From: Prevotella histicola JCM 15637 = DNF00424
GTDB lineage: Bacteria > Bacteroidota > Bacteroidia > Bacteroidales > Bacteroidaceae
Reading direction: 5' to 3'
Length of the DNA: 64,000 nucleotides
Assembly: GCF_000613925.1 (NCBI RefSeq)
Contig: NZ_BAJX01000005.1
Span: forward strand, 1 to 64,000
In this document: in pieces, positions 47,501-56,359 of the stretch
How the letters are laid out: every line of letters starts with the position of its first letter
Position numbering within the stretch: position 1 is the stretch's first letter
The notes under the pieces: model-generated
Database searches by the model: none
What the model saw: only the letters and a program-made list of their open reading frames with translations
What the model was told of the DNA's origin: nothing
Translations under genes and position numbers: made by a program

Positions 47501-47683
47501 TGTAAAATTACCATCGACATCAGTAACAGTACCATTCTGGGTACCAGCTACAACGATGGATGCACCAATGACTGGTTGCCCATCCTCCGAAGATACTACT
47601 ATACCGTTAATACTTGTTTGTGCAAACGCCGTTCCTAAACTTAGGAACATTGCTGCCAAAAACACAATTAGTCTTTCCTTCAT
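44501..47683 (-). CDS. SusC-like TonB-dependent transporter (system 1)
   Basis: 1060 residues: signal peptide MKERLIVFLAAMFLSLGTAFA, a carboxypeptidase-regulatory-like domain (SINGIVVSSEDGQPVIGASI), TonB box DEVVVVAYGT, plug domain with IHIRGVGTL and LKDASSAALYGNRAANGV, then a large beta barrel ending VRVFNFGV-like (ARVFNFGVTVNL). It imports a substrate with SusD across the outer membrane. There is no STN domain, so no direct anti-sigma signalling. Promoter at 47819-47788. Substrate unknown. Confidence 0.95.
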   Translation of the reverse strand: MKERLIVFLAAMFLSLGTAFAQTSINGIVVSSEDGQPVIGASIVVAGTQNGTVTDVDGNFTLSTSVGSKLVVSYVGMNTKTVTATAHMKITLDPDNKNLDEVVVVAYGTAKRQSITGSVAVVDSKKISDRISTSVTGALEGAAPGVQVNNTYGEPGQAPKIHIRGVGTLVSGADQPLYIVDGTAYSGNIAELNPNDIESVSILKDASSAALYGNRAANGVVLITTKKAKYASKPIITLKVDQGFYRRGIPEYDRLGPDEWMEASWMAYKNYALSNKALRITSEADAAAYATKNLLKKKWNIYDGPEDALFDANGKLIAHMRPEYTDLDWQKPIERTGHRQEYNVSAAVSSDKFNVYSSAGYLNEHGYIINSGYERFTGRINTTYNANKWLELGMNLSGTSAIQNYNSNASGSMYGNPFYVTRYMAPIYPYYLHNADGSYVLDADGNPQFDVTSQYLSNRNIAYELRHDNDKNRRNVLDGLIYGKITLPYGFSFLGKVSMKHANSNKQSYDNPNIGDGAGNNGRLKARISQFNSYTGQELLTWEHEFGDHHIDVLLGHENYSWKVRYSSLMNTDAAIDGLLVLNNFVQNATTGGYNEDYRTESYLGRARYNYADKYFVDFSYRRDGSSKFHKDKRWGNFFSFGLNWNIKKEEFMKKVKWVDALRARASYGEVGNDAAVDYYGYQGLYYIKKNAGEPALIRQKLAADNLRWETTQTFDLGVEGTVFNRVNFSIGYFDKRSKDLLFQVRFPLSAGSFYGDALTNLSQYQNIGTISNRGFEFMVNGDVVRSKDWTWNLAFDATTLNNKVIKLPGRKDILHGQQNYSEGHSAYEWYTYHFAGVDQMTGQSLYDIDMDKATSARAAGAVVDINGKEYVTTTTYARRVWAGTALPSVYGSFGSNLRWKDLSLNILMTYSLGGKTMDGPYQSLMSAGSATSASALHKDALSSWKGVPAGMTATSPDRIDPNGIPALNYSQSNDNNAASDRWLTSSSYLVMKNIVLSYRLPKAWVDKCGLGGVSLKAGVENLFTVTSRKGLNPQYSFSGSSNDTYVTARVFNFGVTVNL

Positions 47684-47787
47684 AAATACTCCACTTCGGT
47701 TAATAAATTATTTAATTATACTCTATTCTTTATTTATATCCCGAAATAATCTTATACCACGCCGAAAGGCTGACTAATCTATGTCCA

Positions 47788-47819
47788 CAAATTTAATGCA
47801 CTTCTGCTAAATACACAAA
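47788..47819 (-). promoter_or_regulatory. Promoter of SusCD system 1
   Basis: Minus strand: TTTG (47819-47816), 20 bases, TAAATTTG (47795-47788), full consensus. Leader of about 100 bases before the ATG at 47683. Confidence 0.8.
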
Positions 47820-48240
47820 CTCAACCTACCAAAGCACCCTAAATTTTTATATTTATTAACGTATCAAAAGAAGTAGGAAGACTAATACTACATCTGTTTC
47901 TAACGACAAAAACGCCATATTTTCAAGGGGTTTTCACAGATTTCGAGCTTGTTTATTAATCTTACTAGTCGCTAAACTCACCCTTGTTTTATCCGTCTTC
48001 TTCAGTTCTTATGAATAAAAAGCTTTGAAAAAACTAATGACAACAACACTTTGACTTAAGAGAATAGTGTGTTAACCAATATTGAATTTAAACAAATTAA
48101 TTGTCAAACAGTATTTAATTTAAAAACTAAAGCTGTCAACTAAATCCAATACATAGTAGAGAAGATGAACAGGACAAATAACTTTTGCCCAACTATACCT
48201 TTATTATAAATAAGCCCATAGTTAGTTATAGCACAAAAAA
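47820..48240. other. AT-rich intergenic region between SusCD systems 1 and 2
   Basis: Apart from the promoter and leader of system 1 (47684-47819) and the terminator of system 2 (48241), I see no gene, strong repeat or RNA fold in this stretch. It may hold operators of system 1. Confidence 0.4.
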
Positions 48241-48264
48241 GCGGCTCCCTACAAAGGGAACCGC
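48241..48264 (-). terminator. Terminator of SusCD system 2
   Basis: GCGGCTCCC pairs with GGGAACCGC with one mismatch and a 6-base loop; T-run (A-run on plus) follows on the minus strand. Confidence 0.85.
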
Positions 48265-48286
48265 CCATATTTACATGATAATCAGA

Positions 48287-49051
48287 TTAATTATTCAGTT
48301 GTAAAGTCTCAGCCTTCACACCAAAAGAGCCTGCTGAAACACTAAACAGGAAGTTGAATGTGACGGTTTTAGTAGCCTCATCGTAGGTACTACCACTCTG
48401 GTCATTAGCTGAAATCATACCATATCGAGGATGTTCACGACCCGTTACGATGGTTTGAGGATAGACTGTAACCTTCGTTCCATTAATACTGAAAGCAAAA
48501 CCATGGTCTACTCCCCACACATCCTTAATACGATAGCGACTGCCGACTTCGGAATATTCAACGTTAACAGTACCAAGATCACCGAACATATCGGAATGAT
48601 AAACACCCGTACCATAAGGCTTGTAATCAAGTCCAGCAAACTCTATGCTTTGAGAAGTCTTCGTTCCACCTTTTACAGCTACAACTGTTACGGCATAAAG
48701 TCCGTGCAAATTAGTAACATACACATCCTTATAGTCAGATGCCTTCACGTCAACCTTCGTACCATGAGCAACAACATACTCTGCATAAGCATCTGCTGTC
48801 ATGTTACGAGCTTCCTTTTCTGTCTTCAATTCTGCTAGATAATAGACCTCCCCCACAGCTGCATTGGTTGCTACACGAAAGAGACAATCATTATCAGAGT
48901 TGTATCCTGCACCTGCAGTATATTGATACACTGTAGCTATAGGAGTACCGTCATTACCTGGATCTGTACCGACCTCCTCCCTACAACCCGTGAGAGCCAT
49001 AGCTGCAAGGACGAGCATCAGCAAGCTTTTAATATATTTCTTCATATTCAT
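48287..49051 (-). CDS. Surface lipoprotein linked to SusCD system 2
   Basis: 254 residues with signal MKKYIKSLLMLVLAAMALTG and lipobox Cys23 (counting from MNMKK), then REEVGTDPGND, which suggests export to the outer membrane. The mature part is beta-rich and may hold Ig-like or SusE/F-like modules (DYKDVYVTNLHGLYAVTVVA), but no named domain is certain. It follows susD of system 2 by 21 bases and shares its terminator, so it is probably a substrate-binding accessory. No enzymatic motif. Confidence 0.75.
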   Translation of the reverse strand: MNMKKYIKSLLMLVLAAMALTGCREEVGTDPGNDGTPIATVYQYTAGAGYNSDNDCLFRVATNAAVGEVYYLAELKTEKEARNMTADAYAEYVVAHGTKVDVKASDYKDVYVTNLHGLYAVTVVAVKGGTKTSQSIEFAGLDYKPYGTGVYHSDMFGDLGTVNVEYSEVGSRYRIKDVWGVDHGFAFSINGTKVTVYPQTIVTGREHPRYGMISANDQSGSTYDEATKTVTFNFLFSVSAGSFGVKAETLQLNN

Positions 49052-49072
49052 TTTACATTATTGATTTAACTA

Positions 49073-50743
49073 TTATTGAAATACGAATGGGGCAGAGTCA
49101 CCTGTTGGTTGCTTTGGATCAGGGTTCTGAGTCATACCACCATTGTAAGAAGACTCCGTATCAGTGAAGGTCCATACCATCCAACTAGGGATTTCTTCCA
49201 CGTTCCAACGAGCATTTTCAGTATGATTCGTTCCAGCATAGCTGCGAATAATACCCTTATTGAGACGTTTGATATCAAATGTTGAGAAACCTTCTCCCCA
49301 CAATTCTACACGGCGTTGCCACCATACCTCATTCTGGAAAGCAGAAGTTGAATTATTATAGTAAGCATCATTGTGCTGACCATAGGTGAAATTCGGATCA
49401 CGTGTCTTAGCAAAGTCTATTAACAACTGCTTACCACGAGCCTCATCCTGCATACCTGCAGCCTCTATTTCAATGAGCTTCATCTCCTCAACACGCATCA
49501 ATGGCACTGACACACACCAGGCTTCATACTTGACATCAGCCTTTCCTGCGGCATTACGGAACTTGAAACACATACCGTTTAAGCCATAACCATTTGCTTT
49601 ACCACTCTCATACACACGCTCAGGATAGTTCGTATACTCTGCTAACTTCGTTACAGCATCAGCCTTTGACATACCGTCAAGATCGAAAGTCAACCAACAT
49701 TTCTTACGGAAGTCGGTTACTGGGATCGTTGTATAGAGATGGTGATCGATAACATTCACACCTCCATAGTTAGAAGCATAACCACCGCCGAAGCCGTTCT
49801 CTGGCAACATCACAGAACCCCAAGAGCAGTCACCGTCGTTATCAGAGATGTTAATATCACTGGAAACAAACTTCGTTGCAAACATCCATGAGCTATTAGG
49901 AGTGTTAAATCCATTATCACGGCTCAGATAGTCAGTCTCGCTCATCATTGTATAACCTTGTTGTGCAAGCTTAGCATACTTCTCTGCATTCACCCAATCT
50001 TGCTTCTCAAGATAGGTACGTGCTTTCAAACCATAGACAACACTCAGGTCTGGCACATACTTATCAGTACGATTATAAGTAGCAAGATACTGTTCTGCAG
50101 CATCAAGATCCTTTAAGATAAACTCGAAGGCCTCATCCCATTTCATACGTTCTTGATGGATTGCTTCCTCAATAGTACGGTTTTCATCAGCTTTAATCGT
50201 AGTTAAAGCATTATGATCGACTATATAAGGCTTAGAAGCATACATGCGAACAAGGTCGAGATAGAACATAGCACGCATTGCATAAGCAATACCTGTACCC
50301 ACTTTCTTGTCTGCTGGGGGCTCTGCATAATTATTAGCGCCCGCATTCTTTATAACATTATTACAGTTGGTAATCCACTTATATACTGTCCATGGGAATT
50401 GCGAAACCGCATAACCAGCTGATAGGTACTTTACATTCTGATACCAAACCTGATAATGGTTGTTACTACCCGTTGCAATAACGTCTTGTCCCTCTACATC
50501 ACGTGTCAAGAAGAAACTTGTGTAACCATAATCCCAAACATTCTGGTTATTACCTGGACTATAATCTCTCTTACCACTAAGTCCTGTAGTAAGACCACTC
50601 ACCATATTGTCAAAGGCATTTGGAGCTTCTGCCACTTGATCAAGGGTAGCTTCACCACCCAGTGGTTCAACTTCCTCAATACAACCTGTAAGCATCGAAG
50701 TGCCTATTGCTGCGAGGATAATTGCTGAAAATATCTTTTTCAT
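49073..50743 (-). CDS. SusD-like outer-membrane lipoprotein (system 2)
   Basis: 556 residues: signal MKKIFSAIILAAIGTSMLTG with lipobox Cys21, SusD/RagB architecture (TPR-type YAMRAMFYLDLVRMYAS; late RVEEMKLIEIEAAGM and RRVELWGEGFSTFDIKRL). It is the lid partner of the SusC encoded 47 bases upstream in the same transcript. Intact. Confidence 0.93.
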   Translation of the reverse strand: MKKIFSAIILAAIGTSMLTGCIEEVEPLGGEATLDQVAEAPNAFDNMVSGLTTGLSGKRDYSPGNNQNVWDYGYTSFFLTRDVEGQDVIATGSNNHYQVWYQNVKYLSAGYAVSQFPWTVYKWITNCNNVIKNAGANNYAEPPADKKVGTGIAYAMRAMFYLDLVRMYASKPYIVDHNALTTIKADENRTIEEAIHQERMKWDEAFEFILKDLDAAEQYLATYNRTDKYVPDLSVVYGLKARTYLEKQDWVNAEKYAKLAQQGYTMMSETDYLSRDNGFNTPNSSWMFATKFVSSDINISDNDGDCSWGSVMLPENGFGGGYASNYGGVNVIDHHLYTTIPVTDFRKKCWLTFDLDGMSKADAVTKLAEYTNYPERVYESGKANGYGLNGMCFKFRNAAGKADVKYEAWCVSVPLMRVEEMKLIEIEAAGMQDEARGKQLLIDFAKTRDPNFTYGQHNDAYYNNSTSAFQNEVWWQRRVELWGEGFSTFDIKRLNKGIIRSYAGTNHTENARWNVEEIPSWMVWTFTDTESSYNGGMTQNPDPKQPTGDSAPFVFQ

Positions 50744-50790
50744 TGTCTTTTCATTTTATTGTTATTAATAACGATGTGCGAATCATCTCA

Positions 50791-53700
50791 TTAGAAAGAC
50801 AACTGCAAACCACCCATAATCGTGCGTACAGGTGCATAAGCGTTGATACCTGCATGAGACGTTCCCTGGAAGCTATAACGTGGATCAAGACCCTTACGAG
50901 CTGACCAGAAGCAGAGGTTCTGACCTTGTACATAGATGCGAATCTTACTCAACATCAAAGCCCGAGCTATCTTTGCAGGAACGCTGTAACCAACAGTAAA
51001 CGACTGGAAGTTAAGATACCTTGCACTTGTAAGGAAACGAGTAGACTGCGCTGTCATATCCTGATCAGTATACATAAAGCGTGGTATATCACTTGAAGTA
51101 TTATCAGGTGTCCATGCCTTCAGGATATCTTTTGACAGATTATAGCCTTCGCTCTTCGTTGTTACGTTGCCCATCAAGCCAGCATAACCAAAGTCATAAA
51201 TCTTACCACCAATCTGATAATCAAAAATCAGGTTGACATCAAAGTCATATACACGTAAAGATGTTGTGAAACCACCATTTGCTACAGGCAACATCTGGTG
51301 TGTATACTTAGTAGCCTCACGCCAATCAGTTGTTAAGAACGAATGTTTTGTACCAGGTTTACTACTAACAGACATCTTTCCTGCCTTATAATCATTATAT
51401 ATGTCTTCATCAACCCAATACTGTGGCAATCCCTTATCGTTCACACCAGCATAATCAGCCAACATGGCATTATACAATGGCTGTCCCTCAGCATACCACA
51501 TAGGAACGTTGAATCCTGCATTTACATCAGCTTGAGAGAAGCCACCATACTGTGCGGTCTTTACAGGGTCAAGCTTCAAAGCCTTTGCTCTGTTATGTGA
51601 GATATTAGCAGATGCACTCCAAACAATATTCTTTGTACGAATGATATCACCATTTAATGTGAACTCAACACCAGTATTACGGATATCACCAAGGTTACCA
51701 TAGTAACCACGAACACCCATACTCTCTGGAACACTAAGCCAGAAGAGCATATCCGTTGTCTTCTTATTATAGAAGTTGAACTCACCATTCAAACGGTTCT
51801 GGAAGAGGTTGAACTCAAGACCAAGGTTGAAGTTGGTTGTTGTTTCCCATGTAATCTTAGGGTTACCAATACCAGAGAAAGAAGGCAACATTGACTGTCC
51901 GCCACGTACAAGCGTGTACATGTCGATATAGTTGAAGTTTGGAATACCATCATTACCTTGCTGACCAATAGATGCTTTCAGCTTCAAATTATCAACCCAC
52001 TTTGTATTTAGATTCTGGAAGAACTTCTCTTTACTAATAATCCATGCACCACCAATACTCCAGAAGTCACCCCAACGGTTCTTCTTAGCAAAACGGCTGG
52101 AAGCATCACGACGATAAGATGCCTGTGCAAAATATTTCTGATCGAAGTTATAAAGGAAGTTTGCAAAGTAACCTTCTACGTTGTAATTCCGCTGATATGA
52201 ATAGCTATTATAACGGTCAGCGAAGGCATTGATCTCCTGAATAGCAGGAGAGAAACCACCACGTGCCAATGCTTCGAGGAAGTTTTTATTCATCTTATAC
52301 CACTCATGACCAACCATCAGCTGTACATCGTGCAATCCAAATACCTTATGAGCATTCAATGTCTGTACGTAGTTCCAACGATAACTAACATCCGTATACT
52401 TGTCAATACTACCATTTGTTGCAGCAGCATTACCAATAAATGGATTCTCATAATGAGAGAAACGGCTCAGAATAAGTGTAATAGAGTTCGTTGAATTAAA
52501 CTTCAACCATGGTGTAAATGTAACATCAAAGTTCAATTGTCCCTGTAACTGATCAAGGATATCATTCACCTTATTATACCTATTAGAACCCAGAGGGTTA
52601 CCAGTCTGACTAAATGGGCGACCATTCAAGCCCTGGAAGTTTGTTGCAGGTACACCGAAGTCATACTGTGGATGTCCGAATCTATCTGTTGCAATGACTG
52701 GATTACCGTTTGCATCAATCGTACGCACATAGATTGGATAGATAGGAGAGATATACTGTGTGAAATAACCGAGGTTACTAGCATTTGAATTCGTATTACT
52801 CAAGTTTGGATTTGATTCACGATCAGCATGAACATAGCTGGCATTTGCTAATAGATGCAACCAGTCTGTTGCCTGATAATCAGCTTTCAAACGAGCTGTG
52901 AAACGCTCATAACCAGAGTTCTCAAGCACACCTTTCTCCTTCAAATAACCAATACTTGAATAGTAACTAATCTTAGAGTCACCACCACTTATGTTAACAT
53001 TATACTCCTGACGGAAGCCATGACGATAAGCAGCATCTTTCCAATTATCAGGAAGAATATAGAATTTCTTTCCATTATACTCGTACATACGGCCCAATGT
53101 AGCCTTCGGATTCAGCTTGCCATCAAGACCGATGAGGTTTTCACCTATAGGAATCGTATAAGGATTATATTGTAAACCAAAGTTGGAGTTGGTGATAAAA
53201 TTATCATTAGCCCACTGATTTGCCTGCTCGCGTGTCATACCTTTCTTATAGAAAGCATAGTTATAGAACTGCTTATAGTAAGCTTCCATATACTCTCCTG
53301 GATCAGTAAACACGTCATAATCTTGGATACTACGGCTTGTAACACCCCATTTTGACTCAACATTAATAGTTGCTTTGCCTTTACCTTTCTTCGTTGTAAT
53401 AAGAATAACACCAGCTGCACCACGTGCACCATAGAGAGCTGCAGATGAAGCATCCTTCAAAACCGTTACACTTTCAATATCATCCTGTGGGATATTACTC
53501 AAAGAAGCTGGATAAGGAGCACCATCCACGATAATCAATGGAGTCGTTGAAGCATAGAGAGAAGCAATACCACGAATATGGATACTTGCATTGTCAGCAC
53601 CAGGAGCACCAGAGCTACCCGTCATTTGCAAACCTGGAACAGAACCTACAAGAGCATCTGCAACGTTAGTAGTAATCTTTTTCTTTAGGTCACCAGAGTT

Positions 53701-54065
53701 GACAACTGCTGCAGAACCAGCAAATGAAGCTTTCGACTGTGTTCCGAAAGCAACAACCATCACCTCATCCATAACTTTACCGTCAGGATCAAGCGCAATT
53801 TTCATCTTTGCTTTACCTGTCAGCGTCTGTGTTTTCATACCGATGTAGGAAACTGTAATCTTCGAACCAGACTTTGCGGACAATGAGAAATGTCCATCAA
53901 TGTCAGTTGCAGTACCGTTCTGTGTTCCCACAACTAAGATAGACGCACCAATGACAGGCTGTCCATCTTCAGAAGAGACAACAGTTCCGCTAATCTCAGT
54001 TTGCGCCAGTGCAGTTCCTAAGCATAGGAAAAAACCAGCAAAAACATAATTAGTCTTCTTTTCAT
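50791..54065 (-). CDS. SusC-like TonB-dependent transporter (system 2), frameshifted in signal peptide
   Basis: The main frame (53931-50791, and open further upstream) has GTQNGTATDIDGHFSLSA, TonB box DEVMVVAFGT, IHIRGIASLYAS, LKDASSAALYGARGAAGV and a complete barrel. The start ATG at 54065 (MKRRLIMFLL) is in another frame and stops at once. Adding one G near 54037 (TTTTTGCTGG to TTTTTGGCTGG) gives MFLAGFFLCLGTALAQTEIS, almost the same as the system 1 and 3 signal peptides, and about 1090 residues. Sequence error is likely; phase-variable loss is conceivable but no long homopolymer is present. Confidence 0.93.
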
Positions 54066-54661
54066 AAAATCAACTTTTTGTTAACAATTAATATAATTCT
54101 TTTGAAGTTTAGGCAATATGTATTTATGGCATTGCGAATTACATGGTAATAGTCAGTGAGTATTTTCGATCGGCTACAAATCTAATATTGTTTTTCTTAA
54201 CTAACAAGTAAAAATAAACATAAGTTTAATATTTTAACATTAATTACGAATAACAATACTAAAAGTGTAAGGTTTTACCACACCAAACACACAACATAAG
54301 CTAAAAATAACATCGAAAAATTTAATATTGTAAGTTATACACAATATAACAGATTGATAGTTAGATTTTAAACAAAGAGCTTTTATGAAAAGACATAGCT
54401 TACATTATGACAACAAGAATTATCTATAATATGTCAAGGAATTATCTATAGTTACAAATTCCAACTATACTTCAATACAAGATAACCTTGTTAAGATCAA
54501 CAAAAGAAAATACATCCCTATAACCCCTATATCATTTTTAAATTATGTTACTGTCACTTTTAACACTTCCTACAAGTGTTTTATTATAAAGAAGTTATAG
54601 GCGTAAAGTGAGTGACACTAGTGACAGGAAAGTTAAAACTGGGTTATTAATAAAAGAAAAA
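54066..54661. other. Upstream region of SusCD system 2, with a spaced direct repeat
   Basis: A 600-base AT-rich gap. Its left part carries the system 2 promoter. GAATTATCTATA occurs at 54418-54429 and again at 54439-54450, with a 21-base period, that is two helical turns, as expected for a dimeric activator. A weak hairpin AACACTT/AAGTGTT lies at 54562-54580. No gene was found. Confidence 0.4.
54177..54208 (-). promoter_or_regulatory. Promoter of SusCD system 2
   Basis: Minus strand: CTTG (54208-54205) as near -33 box, 20 bases, TAGATTTG (54184-54177). Leader of about 105 bases, similar to systems 1 and 3. Confidence 0.65.
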
Positions 54662-54697
54662 GCCATTTCAAAATCTATTATTTGATCTTGAAATGGC
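54662..54697 (-). terminator. Terminator of SusCD system 3
   Basis: GCCATTTCAA pairs with TTGAAATGGC (54688-54697); A-rich sequence on the left gives the T-tail on the minus strand. Confidence 0.8.
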
Positions 54698-54790
54698 CAT
54701 TTCTTCATCCTTGAGAGGATTTTAGTACTTACAAATTAAACACATTAAATAAAATGTGCATCTAATATATCCTCTTTGGACATAAAGGTC

Positions 54791-56335
54791 TTAATTACTA
54801 TACCCTGGATTCTGTTGTTTTTTAAGATTAGGATTAGCATCTGTCTCTCTACTAGGGATGGCAGCTAGCGACTTAAAGAAGTCACGGTTATAACTACGCA
54901 CCTCAGTTGTTAGGATATCATGCCAACCACGATCAGCATCATTAGTGTAGCGGGTAATAGTCTCATTGTTACGCATAGCGTCAAAGAAACGCTGTCCCTC
55001 ACCAACAAGTTCTTTACGACGTTCCAACAAAATGCGCTGTAATGTAATATTTGCCGCTGTTACCTGCTGTGCAGTATCGCTCGTACGATTCTTGATAATA
55101 TCATTCAAATACTGTGCAGCCTTTGTCGTGTTACCTGATTTAAAAGCTGCCTCAGCTGCATTGAGATAAACTTCTGAAAGACGAAGAATAGGTACATTAG
55201 AATAACGTACATCACCATTTGCAGCCGGCATCTTATTAAGATAAACTTTCGCACCATTAAACACATGTTTTTTATCAGCTGATGGGGCAAGGAACACATC
55301 AGCGCGCACATCTTGTGGGTCCTCAGCAAGAAGTTCTACAAACTTCTTCGTGGCACAAACATCACCATAACCTGGAACACTCGGACGATTCTCTGCATAC
55401 AGGTATGCAATACCATTACGGTCGTTCCAATCGTTAGAATTGGTTATAGATAATTCGAAAAGCATCTCTTTTGAGTGATTCTTATCATCTTTCTTCCACG
55501 CATTTACATATTCATCAGCTGCCCAAAGAGTATTTCCAGAGTTATTAATAACATCTTCAGCTGTAGAGAGAGCATCAGCCCAATCACCCTTCGTTAAATA
55601 GACACGTGAAAGCAATGCCTTAGCGGCATAAAGTCCCATGTATCCGACCTCAGGGCTAGTTGCTAACTTACCAGAATTAATTGCTTCATTCAGGTCTTTG
55701 ATAACCTGTGTATAACATTCGGCAACTGTACTACGACCCGGCTTCTCTGTTGCTTCAAGTGTTTTGGTCACTAATGGCACACCTAAGGAAGCGCCATTGT
55801 CTTCAGTATAAGTCTTACCGTAAACACGTGTGAGGTCAAAGGTTGCCATTGCACGAAGTACCAAAGCCTCTGCCCTATATTGGTCTATTAGAGCCTTTGC
55901 ATCTGCATCATTTGCATCTGTCAACTTACCTCCATCTGCAGCTTCAATGATATGATTAGCCGTCTGAATAACAATATAAGGTGACTGCCATATACCATAG
56001 GCATTGAAGTTAGAAGCAGAAGTATACTCCATCTTGTAGTAGAATGAAGCACGATTACTACCATACTTTGAGTTATACTGTAAATCCTCTCCGTGCATCT
56101 CGCCGTAAAGGAACATCTGCTGACCGTAATAGTCTGAGAAATTTGATGTACCTTTTAAGGCAGCATACATACCAGTACGAGCCGTACCCAAGTCTTCACT
56201 ATTCTTAATAGCTGTCCCTGAAGGTACTCCATCACTTGGTGTCTGGTCAAAGAATTCGTCACCACATGATGCCAAGCCGAATAATACGGCTGTAGCAAGC
56301 ATGAAGCTATATATATTTTTATATGTTCTTTTCAT
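54791..56335 (-). CDS. SusD-like outer-membrane lipoprotein (system 3)
   Basis: 514 residues with signal MKRTYKNIYSFMLATAVLFG and lipobox Cys24 (LASCGDEFF). It has the SusD start DEFFDQTPSDGV, TPR region EALVLRAMATFDLTRVYGK, and the C-terminal RRKELVGEGQRFFDAMRN, which is the canonical SusD form, closer to Bacteroides SusD than those of systems 1 and 2. It follows its SusC by 24 bases. Confidence 0.95.
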   Translation of the reverse strand: MKRTYKNIYSFMLATAVLFGLASCGDEFFDQTPSDGVPSGTAIKNSEDLGTARTGMYAALKGTSNFSDYYGQQMFLYGEMHGEDLQYNSKYGSNRASFYYKMEYTSASNFNAYGIWQSPYIVIQTANHIIEAADGGKLTDANDADAKALIDQYRAEALVLRAMATFDLTRVYGKTYTEDNGASLGVPLVTKTLEATEKPGRSTVAECYTQVIKDLNEAINSGKLATSPEVGYMGLYAAKALLSRVYLTKGDWADALSTAEDVINNSGNTLWAADEYVNAWKKDDKNHSKEMLFELSITNSNDWNDRNGIAYLYAENRPSVPGYGDVCATKKFVELLAEDPQDVRADVFLAPSADKKHVFNGAKVYLNKMPAANGDVRYSNVPILRLSEVYLNAAEAAFKSGNTTKAAQYLNDIIKNRTSDTAQQVTAANITLQRILLERRKELVGEGQRFFDAMRNNETITRYTNDADRGWHDILTTEVRSYNRDFFKSLAAIPSRETDANPNLKKQQNPGYSN

Positions 56336-56359
56336 AACTAATAGTTTCCATTAATTAAA

